From Henricia sp. BOLD:AAB3569 (lineage: Eukaryota > Echinodermata > Asteroidea > Spinulosida > Echinasteridae): DNA of 64,000 nucleotides. Location: contig JBBELK010000005.1 in NCBI GenBank assembly GCA_037783545.1, positions 434,001-498,000 on the forward strand. Direction: 5' to 3'. The notes below the pieces were generated by a model. It ran no database searches, was not told the DNA's origin, and saw only the letters and a program-made list of their open reading frames with translations. Both the position numbers and the translations under genes were made by a program. Positions 1 to 14,000 of the stretch are shown one piece after another; positions within the stretch are counted from its first letter, which is position 1, and every line of letters starts with the position of its first letter.

Positions 1-1011
1 AACATTAACATTTCTGAAAGTGAAAACCTAATGACATATTTTGAGAAATTTTCTTGAAACCAAATTCAGTCAATTTCAGACTACATGGAGCTATCACGTG
101 TAAAAAAAACAAACAAACATGTGATCCTAAATATCTTTTTTCACATCATGTAAACAACGTTTAGTTTTTGAACAATTACTATCAATATTTCAAATTATTG
201 GGGGGCCGCCAATAATTCAGCTTACGGCGAGGCATAGACTTGCCCAAGTCTGACTTCCCAGGTCTGGTCTGTAATGTGCAGCGTGCCCTCTGGACTGGTA
301 GCCTGTCTAATCTCTTCTTCTTTTTCTTCCATCTCAGAAAGTCTTCCGCGACAGAAGAAAAGAGATTTGACAGGCCACTAGTCCGAAGGGCGTGCTGTAC
401 TCTGCGCATTACAGACCAAACACAGAAAGTCGGACATGGGCAACTCTAGGTAAGGCGTAAAAAAACGGCATTTTTTACAAGGTTGCCGATGTCTAAAATA
501 CAAAGTATGATTTTTTTTGTTAAAATAAAGTTTTAAAAAAAATGCTTTAAAAATTCATTCGGAGAAAAAAAAAATCAAATTTGCCTAGGACCACAGACAA
601 TATAAAAAAAAAATTATACAAGACAAAATATCTGATAAAAACACACACCAACAAATTGTAACTTTTTGGAAAATGTCTTTTTTTTTAGCAGTATATTTAC
701 CGCATACAAACAACCAAATAAAACGGTGACATGTGACTGCCAATGTTTTATGTAGGCGTAATCAATATTATAATCAATATATTCTGTATAAAAGCATCGA
801 TTTATGTGTTTGTGCTACTTGTATGCAAACATGGACATTTAGAATATTTATGAAGTTTTTAACAGTGGGGATTTTCTGTATTTACACAAGCTACTCACCG
901 AATGTTATTATTCCGATAGACTCGGTGAATCGAAAGTTGGCAAATTCCCATGCCCCCTCGGTACTTGGACTGATGACGAAAATTTTTAAAAATGCAACCA
1001 TTAGATTTAAT
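1..1011. other. Non-coding stretch, probably transporter intron
   Basis: No exon is visible here on either strand. Because the last transporter exon seen ends at 2020 with an open reading phase, this stretch should be intronic, but it could contain an exon too diverged to recognise. It is AT-rich with short A and T runs. The only structure seen is the fold-back repeat near 220-460. Confidence 0.5.
220..460. repeat. Fold-back (inverted-repeat) element
   Basis: Two imperfect arms of about 90-100 bases face each other. The left arm runs from about 238 to 329 and the right arm from about 350 to 446; both carry the CTGGTCTGTAATG-type core and a gene-free pyrimidine/purine stretch near the centre. 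This suggests a small hairpin-like MITE. The outer boundaries are approximate and I see no clear target-site duplication. Confidence 0.6.
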
Positions 1012-1967
1012 TTGAGTAGCAATATGCTCAGTCACTCACTCCATGCCATGGATACTAACGTGTTGGGGAAACCCAACTAACTGCTGGGGGTAAACCTGCA
1101 ATGGACTGGCATCCCATCCAGGGGGAGTAGCAATGCTCCTAGTCACTCCATGCCATGGATACTAACGTGTTGGGGAAACCCAACTAACTGCTGGGGGTAA
1201 ACCGGCAATGGACTGGCATCCCATCCAGGGGAGTAGCAATGCTCCTAGTCACTCCATGCCATGAAAACTAACAACGTGTTGGGGAAACCTAACTAACTGC
1301 TGGTGGTAAACCTGCGATGGACTGGCATCCCATCCAGGGGGAGTAGCAATGCTTCTAGTCACTCAATGTCAGGGAAACTAACAACCTGTTGGAGAAACCC
1401 AACTAACTGCTGGGGGTAAAACTGCAGTGGACTTGCATCCCATCCAGGGGGAGTAGCAATGCTCCCAGTCACTCCATGCCATGGAAACTAACAACCTGTT
1501 GGGAAACCTAACTAACTGCTGGAGGTAAACCTGCGATGGGCTGGCATCCCATCCAGGGGGAGTAGCAATGCTCCCAGTCACTCCATGTCATGGAAACTAA
1601 CAACCTGTTGGGGAAACCTAACTAACTGCTGGAGGTAAACCTGCGATGGGCTAGCATCCCATCCAGGGGGAGTAGCAATGCTCCTAGTCACTCCATGCCA
1701 TGGAAACTATCAACCTGTTGGGGAAACCCAACTAACTGCTGGAGGTAAACCTACGATGGGCTAGCATCCCATCCAGGGGGAGTAGCAATGCTCCCAGTCA
1801 CTACATGCCATGGAAACTATCAACCTGTTGGAGAAACCCAACTAACTGCTGGTGGTAAACCTGTGATGGACTGGCATCCCATCCAGGAGGAGTATCAATG
1901 CTCCTAGTCACTCCATGCCATAAAAACTAACAACCTGTTGGGGAAACCTAACTAACTGCTGGGGTAA
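1012..1967. repeat. Minisatellite, about 110-bp unit
   Basis: The anchor GAGTAGCAATGCT recurs near 1125, 1231, 1341, 1451, 1560, 1670, 1780 and 1890, giving a unit of 106-110 bases and about eight and a half copies. Each unit contains CATCCCATCCAGG and AACTAACTGCTGG. Units differ by a few substitutions and 1-4 base indels, mainly in the left part. The unit resembles part of a dispersed repeat that became tandemly amplified, which is inference. It lies in the transporter intron after exon 7. Confidence 0.92.
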
Positions 1968-2019
1968 TGCTCTGTAATACTATATGAACATTTTACAATA
2001 CATACATGTGCATACTTAC

Positions 2020-5000
2020 ATATGCAATGTGCCCACTCGGATGAATACAATGATTACCAGCACTCCTAGTAGTACAATGGACACTACCGCTACCTTTAAT
2101 TTAAAAAAACATGTATGAACAGTAGTTATCAAGTATCAAATGACGAGGTATGCGTTCACATTGGCAAATCTCTTCGCCAATAAAGAGATTCAACCAAGAT
2201 TAGAATCGCAACAAATATTTGAATGAATGTTATACAAATGAGTTGGCCAAAAAAACACATAGCATAAATTAGCAAAAAATTCAGTAGTGGCGTTTGAGAT
2301 GCTTACACCGTGTAACACCAACTTACACCGGAGCGTTCTTTTAGCCATCACGTGATACACGAGTCTGCCCCGGTAGCAGCCACCACTACCTAAGCTCGCG
2401 GGCGGGTCTCTGCTGTAAGGCACCTACAGTAGTAACTGCGAGTAGTAAAACATGGCGGACACTTTGGAATCTCGATGCGAGTACGAAGAAAAACACACTT
2501 TTTGTGACACAAAGTAGGAGGGAATACATGTAGGGCTGTCAATACATTTTGCTGAATCAGTAGATGTCTGTGGGCATTGATAAAGTTTATTGCAGTACTT
2601 TAGGGCAACTAGTTTTGCGTAGGGCCGGCTTGATTTTTCATTCGTGAGTCAAACGATAGGAGTGTTTATAAAGCCCCGCCTGGTAACAACTTTTGACCTG
2701 TGTTCCCAGAATTCAAAGCGAAACCCTGTGGCTTCCCCCAGTGTAAACCCCCTGTTACGGTACATGGTGTAAGCATATCAAATGCCCCTCGTGTGACATG
2801 TACATGTATTTCCTTCAGTCACCGGAATTTGGGAAAAAAAGTCCCTTTCAACAAATACACACACGTGATCAAAGGGAATATTATTACTTGTTGTGCTGTT
2901 GTATATTTTTAAAACTTTTGTTTCGTTCATCTTTTGTGGTGTGTTGATGTTTGGTGAATTTTGATATTGTAGTTGTTGTATCTTAATTGTTCCAGCTAAT
3001 ATACGATAGTGAAGTTATTTAATTTAATTATATTATTATTATTTTTTTATGATTGTTTGTAGGGCCGCAATGGAAACCAGATCTAAATGGAATAAATAAA
3101 TAAATAGTTTGACGTTCCGGAATAGGTTAATTTCAAACTTACCTTAACGAGTTTTGTAACATTGCGGTAGAGGGAGACGGGCAGAGAAATCAGCACAGTG
3201 ACAAGGCTGATGATGAAGTAACGATTAGCCAGCACGTGGTCAGCTGCAAGGTCAAATTGGGGTCAGATTCGAGGTCAGATTGAGGTCAAATAAGGGTCAA
3301 ATTAGGATTGAACTACTATTGAACTCAAAGAGCGGTCGAACCGAGGTCAAACCAGGGTCGAGCCAGGGCTCAGACCTTCATATGCAGCACACTATGTGAC
3401 GAGTATACTCCCCCCTTCCATTGTTCCCCTATTGTGTCCCAAATGTTCAAGGAATTTTAAAGGAATTATTTCAGTTTTTAGGGGAGGGGGTTGGTGCGTT
3501 AACAAAAGGGAAGAGTGTGTTGAGGTATAGGGGCAGTAGAGGGAGTCACTTTGTCACATCGTGCTGGGTATACAGACCTTACTGGGATCAGATTTAAGAT
3601 TGAATCTGTTTTAGTGGGACATGAACCACAAACCATCAAAACATTGTCCAATATTCACTCTGATCAAAAAGACTACTTACCACTAAGTATCCTTTCAAAA
3701 ACTTTGGTGATAGTGTCCCCAATTATCACGTTGTAACCAACCATAGCTGAAAAAACAAATAGTCAAAATTATAAGAGAATTTCAGTAAATATGTCAAACT
3801 ACATGCGAGTCTTTCCACGGTAAAGGGGAAATTTTAGCAACACAGACCATATTTTTCAGAAAATACCGGTACCTTTGTGTGGTCTCAAAATAAAAGAAAT
3901 AAGTTTCAGTTGTTCTAAAGAGATAACTTAGGCCCAAAAAGGGTTACAAATAATGTGACAATATGCCTTTCTAAAAACCCTGTGTACAAATTTCCAATAT
4001 ACGCTTGCATCCAGGACAGCCTAAATTGTAACAAGTGTCCATCCCGGTTACGAGCGTATATTGGAAATTTGTACACAGGGTTTCTAGAAAAGCATGTTGT
4101 CACACTATTTGTAACCCTCTTTGGGCTGGTAGGTTATCTCTTTAGAACAACTGAAACTTATTTCTTTTCTTTTGAGACCAGACAAAGGTATTTCCTTGAA
4201 AATATGGTCTGTGTTGCCAAAATGCCCCCTTTACTGTGGAAGGACCCACGTATGTAAATATCAGTCTTAAACTACTAGTACTCCACCATTATATTGACAT
4301 TTTAGACACAAAATACCTATTCAACTTGTAATTAAACTTGCGAGACGACACATGTTATCGCATATCAGCCAGCAACATAAAATTTTGTTTACATTGTGTA
4401 CCAGAAGTAGGATGCCTGATACATGTAGCTTCTATTATGTAGGGTACACATATATGAATGGGGCTTGGCTTGAGGCCTAGATTTCCCAGGGTCGGTATCC
4501 CTGATAAGTAAACTCAACATAAAAGGTGACTGTACAAGGGGGATTAGTTATTAAAAAATGTTGCCTTCCAAAAGCACCCTACAGTACCTTCTGACCCATG
4601 TTGGAAGGTTATTAACATGTATCAACGGATTCAAAAATAAAATCGTACTCACCAACAAACGGATAAGCAAATTGGATGAACGACAGGAAGTAGTACCCAG
4701 GACTTCCAAGGGAAGCCTGCACCAAGCCCTGGTAGGTGTCTGTCCCCGACAGCTCCCCCCCACGAATTAGCAGCAACAGGGAGTAGTCTAGTCAACACAA
4801 ACAAACTAACAATTTAAATTATACTCAAACTTCAAAGGAAACACAGAGAGACCGCCAGGTTTTGTGTGTATCTTGCCACAGCTTCAATGTTTTAATCAAC
4901 GTTACAACCGGAATACCAAAGATTAAGGGCAAACCGGTAACCTAACATTAATCATTATGCGGTACCCATGACCACAAAAAATAGCAACGTGATTGTGATA

Positions 5001-8000
5001 CCCAAGACCACAGTTCAGAAACAAGTAGTGATACCCAATGACCACTATCAACAACGGCCGTTGTGTAAGCAAATAAAATCCAACAAAATTCAGTAAAGAA
5101 CAACAAATGTGCTAAACTTGAACACTTGATAACCACACTTAATTGCCCCTCCTGTGAGGCTTAATCATGTCAAAATCAACTAGCAAAATACAATATGCAG
5201 CCCCTACCGCTGGCACATGAAGTAGGGGTATAGCCCGAGTGAAACATCACAGGCTATCAATTCAAGAATAAATGTTTGGAGTTGTTTGATCTCCCCATTG
5301 GTTATAAAACTGGATAAGCCCGTGTGGCACCTCACGGGCACATTAAGTTCCGTTATGATAACATTAGTTTTTATTTAAACCTATCGATTTACCAAATCAG
5401 TATGGAGCTCGAACCCTTCTGAGGCATCAAAATTTGCCAACTGTTTCCCAACAGCCAATTAAAAGTCAACTTAGAATTGTCCTGCTTCCCTCCAGCACAG
5501 GAGGAATGTAGGGGAGGTGGTGGGATTTTTGTTGAAGCAAACGTTGATGTTAATTGATTGAAGTCGTGACTGAAAATGGCGCTTCCCGCAAAAGCTGCTG
5601 ATTCATTGCGCAGTTTCGCTGCAACCCCTTGCGCTGATTGGTTGATGCAGGATCCTTGCAGGGCTTATAAAAGGGAGATGTGTTATCTCACGTCCGTAAT
5701 GGCCATGCACGACCGTAAAGGCCGGGAGTTTGCACACGGCACGCAAGCAATGCCAACACTCCCCAGGATCCCTAATTTGCATACTGCAGCAGGGCACCCC
5801 CAGAAAAGCGTTTAACACGCAAGCAAAATTTCGAGCAGGTTTTTCGTGTAGTATAATAAATTTTACCAATGATGTGGTAAAATGTCGTAACTTTTAAGAA
5901 CAGGAACAACAGCATTACATAACTAAAGAATAATGTTGATAAACTGCCTTGTAGAAATTTCAGCCACCCAGGTAATGCTGTAACCGAACAGACGAACCGA
6001 ACAGGATTTTACCGAACTTGGCACTTCCAAACCGAACCGGACCGAACCGGACATTTCACTCAGTTCGGCTGTTCGGGAGTGTTTCACTTTGGATTTCACA
6101 TTAACTGTAAATTTGACAGAGAGCTGGCTTCCTGAATGTCAAGAACCCATTTAAATGCTTGCAAAAGCACTTCGTGTTTAACTGGGGAATGTCATATGCA
6201 CTGTACAAAGCAATTCTTGTGCCAAATCAGATCCGACATTTTGAGCCAGGCGCCCAACGTACCGACATGCATGACTCCATACCGACACGGACGTCACTCG
6301 ATCGGTGCCGATCAAATATTGTACTGGCTCCATGGCCGCAACGTGCCAGAGCCATAGAGTTACCGCGCAGTACGCATATCTGCATCGTGTGCTGATAATT
6401 ATCGATTGATCGGAACGGTTTGATTTTAAACGTCCTCTAGCAGCTTGGATACATTTGCATTGTGAAAATGGCATATCGGGACAGAATTTTCTTGGACATA
6501 ATTTTTCGCACAACATTGTGAAAAGCATTTTGAAAAGCATTTTGACAGAAATCAATAAGCCCTCTTACAGAAACACAGCGATACTTGCGGGTACTACAAA
6601 CAATCGTCAGGAAATAAACACCAAAGGCTAGGAAAAAATACCATCCCGTGCAGTCTCAAGATGGTTTGCACGTGGTACAAATCACAAAATGCATGCACAC
6701 CGCAAGTTCCGACAGTAGCGCCGCGCTCCAGCCGCGGATTCCGTTCAGTTTCCCGGGTCAATTTTATCCCACCAAAGCCGTTATCTTGTTCATTACGACA
6801 AATAAATCGTGTAAAAAAGCGGGTTTGAAGATAAAAACAAAATACATAGGCCCTAATTTATAAAGAAAGCTAGCTGCACGTGCGTGATCACTTTCAACCG
6901 GAACCCACACCGCCGGCAATACTTGCCGAACCCAAACCGAACAAATGTTCGGGAAGACATTTCCAAACTTTTGCCGAACCGAACCCGAACTTCGTTACAG
7001 CATTACACCCAGACAATGACCCAAATCTTTTGCATAAACCTGTCCTTACCCGTTACGCCTGCTACAAATAGCAGTAATATTATTCCAAACGGCAGGCCTG
7101 CCTTTTTCAACGCATACGGCAATCCTGAAAAAAAGAAAAAAAAACTAGAGGTTACATCCTTTTCAATCACTTTCCAACACAAAAGCCAAAACACACACAC
7201 AACCGATTGTATTCATTTTTCATTTTACTTTTTCAGACAAAAAAAATCTTGACATATGAACGATGGATCAATCTCGGTGTAATTTGGCAGCACAAAAAAG
7301 CATTTGACCAAACTTTAAAATACATCAATGCTTCAGAAAACCTTTAAAATCCATGCATGAATTTTGTGTTAAATTTTGTGGTAAAAGAAATGTTCACAAA
7401 TTTACACATAACTTACACAATATAAATTTGATGATGGTAGAAAACTTCCCCTGAAATGGTTTTGTCTGAAGTGTTATATTCTTTGCGAAATGAGCAAAAC
7501 AATTAATTTTCGTCTCATATGAGACGAAAATTCACTTTGCCCCAAAACCACTGTTGCCCCCAAAGCCAAGTGACTGCAAACCCTTTTTTGACTTTTGTGA
7601 AGGTTAGACGAAGTACGGAGCTGGTTGGTTTTAATCATGCATATCTTCAATCACATGTGCAGGGAGATAAAAATATTTGTAACAGTTTACCAATTATGTG
7701 TTCTACCTTTAAGTGAATGGTTAAAAAAATGTGCCAAAGAGAAGGGAAAAAAACACCTTTCAGACATTGTTAATTTTGTACACAAAGTACCATTTTGGAT
7801 GGAAAAAATATGAGGTGTTTGTTACATGTACATGTACCATTGCTATCAACACTCATGAAATACAATGGGCCTTTAATGCAGCGTGTTAAATACCGCATGC
7901 AGTATCATTAAAATTCATGCATATTAACAAAAAGATTGCTTCCCATTTGTAACATAATACATATACCGGTATGTATAAAAAATAAATAAATATACCGGTA

Positions 8001-11000
8001 CTAAAAACAAATTAAGCGTGTCTACATGTATATATCTATTTACATCTACATTGGAACTATATCACGCACCACCGAACACACGCAAATGCCATAAATTAAT
8101 ACTGCAGATGTGTACTGCAATACATGTACTTATTCCTTGTCGATCCACGGTTTATTAAAAAGTAATCATCTGCGTATATATATTGGAATTAGCGTATACC
8201 TCACTGATCATAAAGCCTAGCGTACATCGACCTTGCAACTGGAAGCAACTAATGGCAACTGGGAGCAACTGATCAGTTGCTCAAAAAGGTTGATGTACGC
8301 GCACTTGCAACTACCGGCAACTGAAAAAATCCCAGTTGCCGCAAGTTGCTCATGTTCTACTTTCTGGTACCTAGTTGCGGTCAGTTGCGTCGATGTACGC
8401 GTACTTGCAACTAGTTGCTGCCAGTTGCTCGCGTGCATCTGATCACGTGCACGCACATCGACAGCAACTGCAAGCACAGTTGCTTCCAGTTGCAAGGGCA
8501 ATGCACTCTGCGCTTTACCGAGTTGCTGTGTCGATGTGCGCGCTCTGGAAATGTAGACATGGCTGGATGCTCCCAGTTGCCACTATAAGTTGCGGAACTA
8601 ATCAGTTTCTGTCGATGTGCGCGCTACGCACACATCGACAGCAACTGATCAGTTGAGTTGCTTCCAGTTGCAATGTCGACGTACGCTAGGCTTAATGTAT
8701 AGGGGAGAGTGGGGTTAGTTGGAACAGTGTTGAAACATTACACGGCTGTACATGTACAGTGTAGTTATTTTTATGAAATCCTGCCACTCATATGTTGCTA
8801 TTAGCAACAGCTATCTACCATATTGTCCACAGCACATGTGCTGCAACCCTATTAAAATGAGATAGGAATGTTGGTTTTTGACCTTCCGAGTAATTTTTTC
8901 AACATTCAGAAATGTTGCGTTATGCTAATAATGTTCATAGATTCACTCAACTCATAAGTGGGGTACGTCGGAACAGCTGACATAGTCATGTTCAAGGTGG
9001 ATTATACGAGAAACCATCAACGAGTCCTGGCATTTTATAGGCTGTATTTGTAGCACAAATATGCATGCTTAAAATGGTATACAGTTGTTTTTTCTTTAAT
9101 AAATTCTGTCAGTGTTTTATAGAAAATTTTGTAAAAAATGTTCTAACTAACCCCACTCTCCCTTATATTGTTAGTAATGCATACGTGTAAAGGTCGGCAC
9201 ACAGTGCATATAATTTTAAAGAGCTTTTAAAACGAGCTCCGAAATTCATTAAAAGGATTATTGGTGTAACTGGACGCGCGCGCTGTTCGAATTAGGAAAT
9301 AGAGCCTTTGCACGGCGGCCATGACAGGGGGCAGTCACATTGTCACTGTGTGTCATGCATTAGAGTAAGTGCTTTGTGGTTCTATTGTTACATCATTTAA
9401 ATAAGAAAACCTGCCCCCTGTCATGGCCGCTGGGGCAGAAGCTCTATACTTTACTTTTATTTGAATAAAAAACAACAACTTTCAATCAACTTTCGTCAAC
9501 TTTCGTCCAGAGGGCGCTACATACTGGTTCCCTGAGTAATACCAATGCTAATACGATTGTAGGGTATGGAACCAGCGCATTGCGGCTTCGGATGTGAAAC
9601 GTCATTTGGGAGACGCTGTTTGGTTATGTCTGTTGCCAACGTTGTCACTTCGCTCCCCACATGATGAATCGCTTCGCCGTTATGACACTTCGCCCTCGCA
9701 GCATGTTGCACATGCGTGTCTGCGCTGTTCTTAAACTTGATTCGCGGGCGAAGTGACGCTTCGGTGAAGTGATTTGGGCAAAGTTGCTGCGAGGGCAAAT
9801 TAAATGACCGCGCATGTATGCATGCTTTTGATTGTTTGCCAGCTTGTCGTGGAGATTAAAAAAAATCGCGCAGTCGTAAAAATTCCCCAAGATTGTCGGG
9901 GGCTGCACCAGAAACAGTGCAAAACACCAAACAATAAGATTTTACAGTTAAAAAAACAAACAAATTGTCCTGAGTGGGTGCGTCTCTCGATTGTATGAAC
10001 CCGATTTATGCAGACAGCACCATGCTCAAATCACCTGAAGTTTTTGATACGGCAACTTGAAGAGTTCCATTGGCAATCTGGCAGAGTTTCGATAAACTTT
10101 ATCGGACTTTTCTATGAATTACGGCCGTGCAAAGGCGGGCATTTTTTTCGCTGCCATTTCTATATCATATCACAAGAAACATTGCCCATTTTTAGCATAT
10201 AAATGTCTGTAGAAAGTTGGTTTTGAATTGCAGACTGGTGGTGCATTTGAACGACGAGTGATTAATTTTAGCGGGACATGCCGCATGACCGTCATGGGGC
10301 CAGCGCAGCGAGAGGTCAGCAATGGATTGTAGGCCATCAGTGTACTGCGTTGGCCCCACAGTGGTGGCGCGGCATACCATTTTTAGGAATACCATTTTTA
10401 AGACCTAAAAGATGGCAGCTATTTCATATGGTCTATATATATATATATGTCTGTTTTCAATACTGGAGAGACCTTTTCCTCCAGGATTATATCTCTGTAC
10501 AATGTCATTCATCTTTTCTCAAAATGAAAGAAATATCTTAAAACGGATCTAAGGAGATAACTTCAGCTAAAGAACGGCAACGAATAGTGCCACAACATAC
10601 CTTCCTGAAAGCCCTGTGTGCAAATTTCCAATATACCGTATGTAACAAGGACACCGAAAAATGTCACAAAGTACCCGGTATGTGTCCTACATGTATGTTA
10701 GTTGTTACATACGTTAAATAAGAAATGTGTACACAGGGTTTTCAGAAAGGTATGTTGTCGCACTATTTGTTGCTTAAAAGTTATCTTCTTAGATCTGTCT
10801 TAAGATATTTATTTTGTTTTGAGAGAAGATAACTGGCATTGCACAGAGTTATGATCCTGGTGAAAAAGTCTCTCCAGTATTGAAAACAAACTATATAGAC
10901 CCTTTCAGTTGTTGCAATTTTATCAAGATTTCCAGGAAATTTCATTGCCTGTGGCATTTAATTATAATGTAGGTACATATTCTTTATCAGCATTTTCATT

Positions 11001-14000
11001 GTACGCTCTGTGTGAGAGATTATGTGTATGCCTTTTGTATCCACTATTAAACAAAAACATACTATGACAAAACAAATCTAACCAATCTGATGGCTGTACA
11101 TGTACATGTATTTATCACCAGCTGTTTTGTTAATGGAGCTTCTAAGGGCTATTTCACAATAAGTGGTCATTTGAGTAAATTACAGTTCAACCCATCCTGG
11201 ATAACTTTATCAGTGCAAATACATGTTATGAGTGATTTTATATGATGGGTAATATGAAGGACAAGCTACAGAACTATTTTTACATAATTCTACGAGTTAT
11301 TCGTTTTGAATTTCTCTATTTACATGCACTTTTAACACCATTTTGGAGTCTCATTTCAAGTTTTACATTAGTTCAAGTGGAATCATTTGTTGATGATGCA
11401 TTATTGTGGTGAATTTGGTGATCAATCATGGATATATAGTGTTCAACAATATTGTGAAACTTGGGTTAGTGTAATTCGGTCGAAAAATGTTAATTTTATG
11501 AACATTTCAAAATAAAGTGGATTTCCCGTTAATAAAATATGGTAATGTCCTCTCCAGGACAAGGTATTCATGACGATGGAATAGTTTGGAAATATGTACT
11601 CACAAGTATGTTTGTATCATCTACAGGACACATTTGATGGAGTAAATATGACAATTTGATCGTGGGAGAGATTTGAGTAAATATTATCAAGATCATATTG
11701 AGGGTTGTGGAAAATCCGTTAAAAATTTGTCCTCTCCAGGACAGCAGTTAATTGTAATATAACATGTCAACCATGATTGAAATATTTTAGGTTATGTTTG
11801 TAAAATTAACAGTACCATTCCTTCTAACAGGACATTGCATGGCATTACCATTTCAACATTTAGTCTGGCCATTATATTGTGATATTCTGTGTTTAACAAA
11901 ATGTCTGCTCCAGACAACCAATTACAAATCATTATTTCATTAGAAAAAATAAACATGTTAATCATAATGCCACGCTCTGATATTTTAGGAATTATTAGTA
12001 TAAATCCTGAAGTTTTTAGATCAACAGAGTTTTTGTGAGTTGGACAAGTTTGAAATTTGACCCCCATTTGCCAGTGAGACTGAAAGTGTACACTTATTGT
12101 GAAATAGCCCCTAACATAACAATCATATAAAATACCTCCCAAAAATACTATCCATGGGAAGAAAACAAGAAATCTGCAATCTCAAATTTGGATGTAGAAA
12201 TTAGGTTGGTGTGGCCTAATCACTGCACTGCTTTACATGTATGTAACGGGATAAATTAGTTTACATGTCAGGGCTCGAATTTCATGAAAAAAATCTGCTA
12301 AACCACAGGGTTATAGCTCAAATCATTTACTGGACCGACACTATTTTTACAAGACCAAAGCCACAAGGAATGTGGATTTACTGTTCGTTAGTTTAAAAAT
12401 GCACTGGACCACTGGTCTAGTATATGGTAGAGAAAGCATTAAACCAGGGCTTAAATTACTGGCCTCGGTCCAGTGGGTATTTCGAGCCCTGCATGTACAA
12501 AACACCAGTGGTTTTTTGACAATATCCTTGAAAAGATGTGAATATCGCGAAATTTCAGAATGGTAATGAGAAAAATATGACAAATGGTATGGTATCAAAA
12601 TCTCAACACCCATGGAAAAATGGGGGGTTGGGGAGTCAAAAACGTGATCTTGATATGCTCCTTTAAAGAAACAGGCTCATCATACATGCAGTTACATGAC
12701 CAATTTTCAGTTTTGGCGAAAATGACAGGCCTCACCCTTTTATAAAAATTCTGCATTCTGTGTTAGGATTTGATTTTTGACGTGTAATAACTATGACTAC
12801 ATTTATCTATGTGCAGACAGTATTTTAAATAAAAGCATTTTTTGTGATTTTGTTTAAAGGCAGTATACATCATTGGTAATCTCAAAAATCAGAAATGTTC
12901 ACAGATTTAAGCCTAACTTACACAATATAAACATATTGACCGTAGAAAACTTCCCCTGAAATGGTTTTGTCTGAAGTGCTATAGTCTTTGAGAAATGAGT
13001 AAAACAATTAGTTTTCGTCTCATGAGACGAAAATTCAATTCGTCCCAAACCATTTCGCCCAAGTGCCATTTCACCCCAAACCACTTCGCCCGAGTGCCAT
13101 TTCGCCCCAAATTACTTTGTCCAAACACTACATCGCCCAAATGCCACTTCACCCCAAAACCACTTCGTGCACAGGCCGTGGTTCAGGGCGAAGTGGTTTT
13201 GGGGCGAAATGACGGCAAACCCTTTTTTGACTGTTTTCTCAAAAGTTAGACTAAGTACGGAGCTGGTTTTTGCTCAGGTTGGTTTTATTCATGCATATCT
13301 TCAATCACACGGGGATAAAACTATTTTTTACAGTTTACCAATCATGTATACTATCTTTAAATCAAATAAGTTGATGAAACGGAAAAATTTCCACAGAACT
13401 ATCCCACTAGTACTCTGGACAGTAATACGTACATAACCCAATAAATAAAACATGACGGTAAACAGGGTTATCTATTATTGATTTATATATTTTTTTGTCT
13501 TCATTAAGCGCAATTCGTAGCTAGACTGGTTGTGTATGCTTGCATGGCACATTTTTCACACACTGCGTGCATGAGACAGGTCAACTGGTGTATGATAAGC
13601 AGTACATTATGACGATCAGTCTGGTCATGTGTGCATTGGAATAAAATTCTGAAAAAAATTAATATACAATAATTATACACTTCCATCAAGGATGCTTGAA
13701 AAACATATGTTTAATCAAACAACTTGAATACGTGAAACATTACAAGCCCTCAAAGTCTCTGATTTTTTATTTATTTAGACTTGCATATTACCTATAACTC
13801 CCGATCCCAGGATGCTGTTGGCTACATTGAAGCTAGCCCCAGGAATTCCGCTACGATCATCTTTGTTGACTTCCCCGCCAGCCTCCTCTCCCTTCTCAAC
13901 GAGCTGTGCCGTGTCTTTACTAGCAGGTGACGTCATCTGAAATAGAAAACAGAAACATTTTAATTTCACTGAAGAATAAAATATTAAACGAATCATGATT

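Noticed and set aside
4741-4787. Frameshift in transporter exon 4 at a run of seven C bases
   Set aside because: On recounting the run, the frame reads RGGELSGTDTYQ without interruption.
12971-13250. Possible coding repeats in the CGCCC-module MITE
   Set aside because: Open frames across the array differ between copies and reflect simple-repeat composition rather than a conserved protein.
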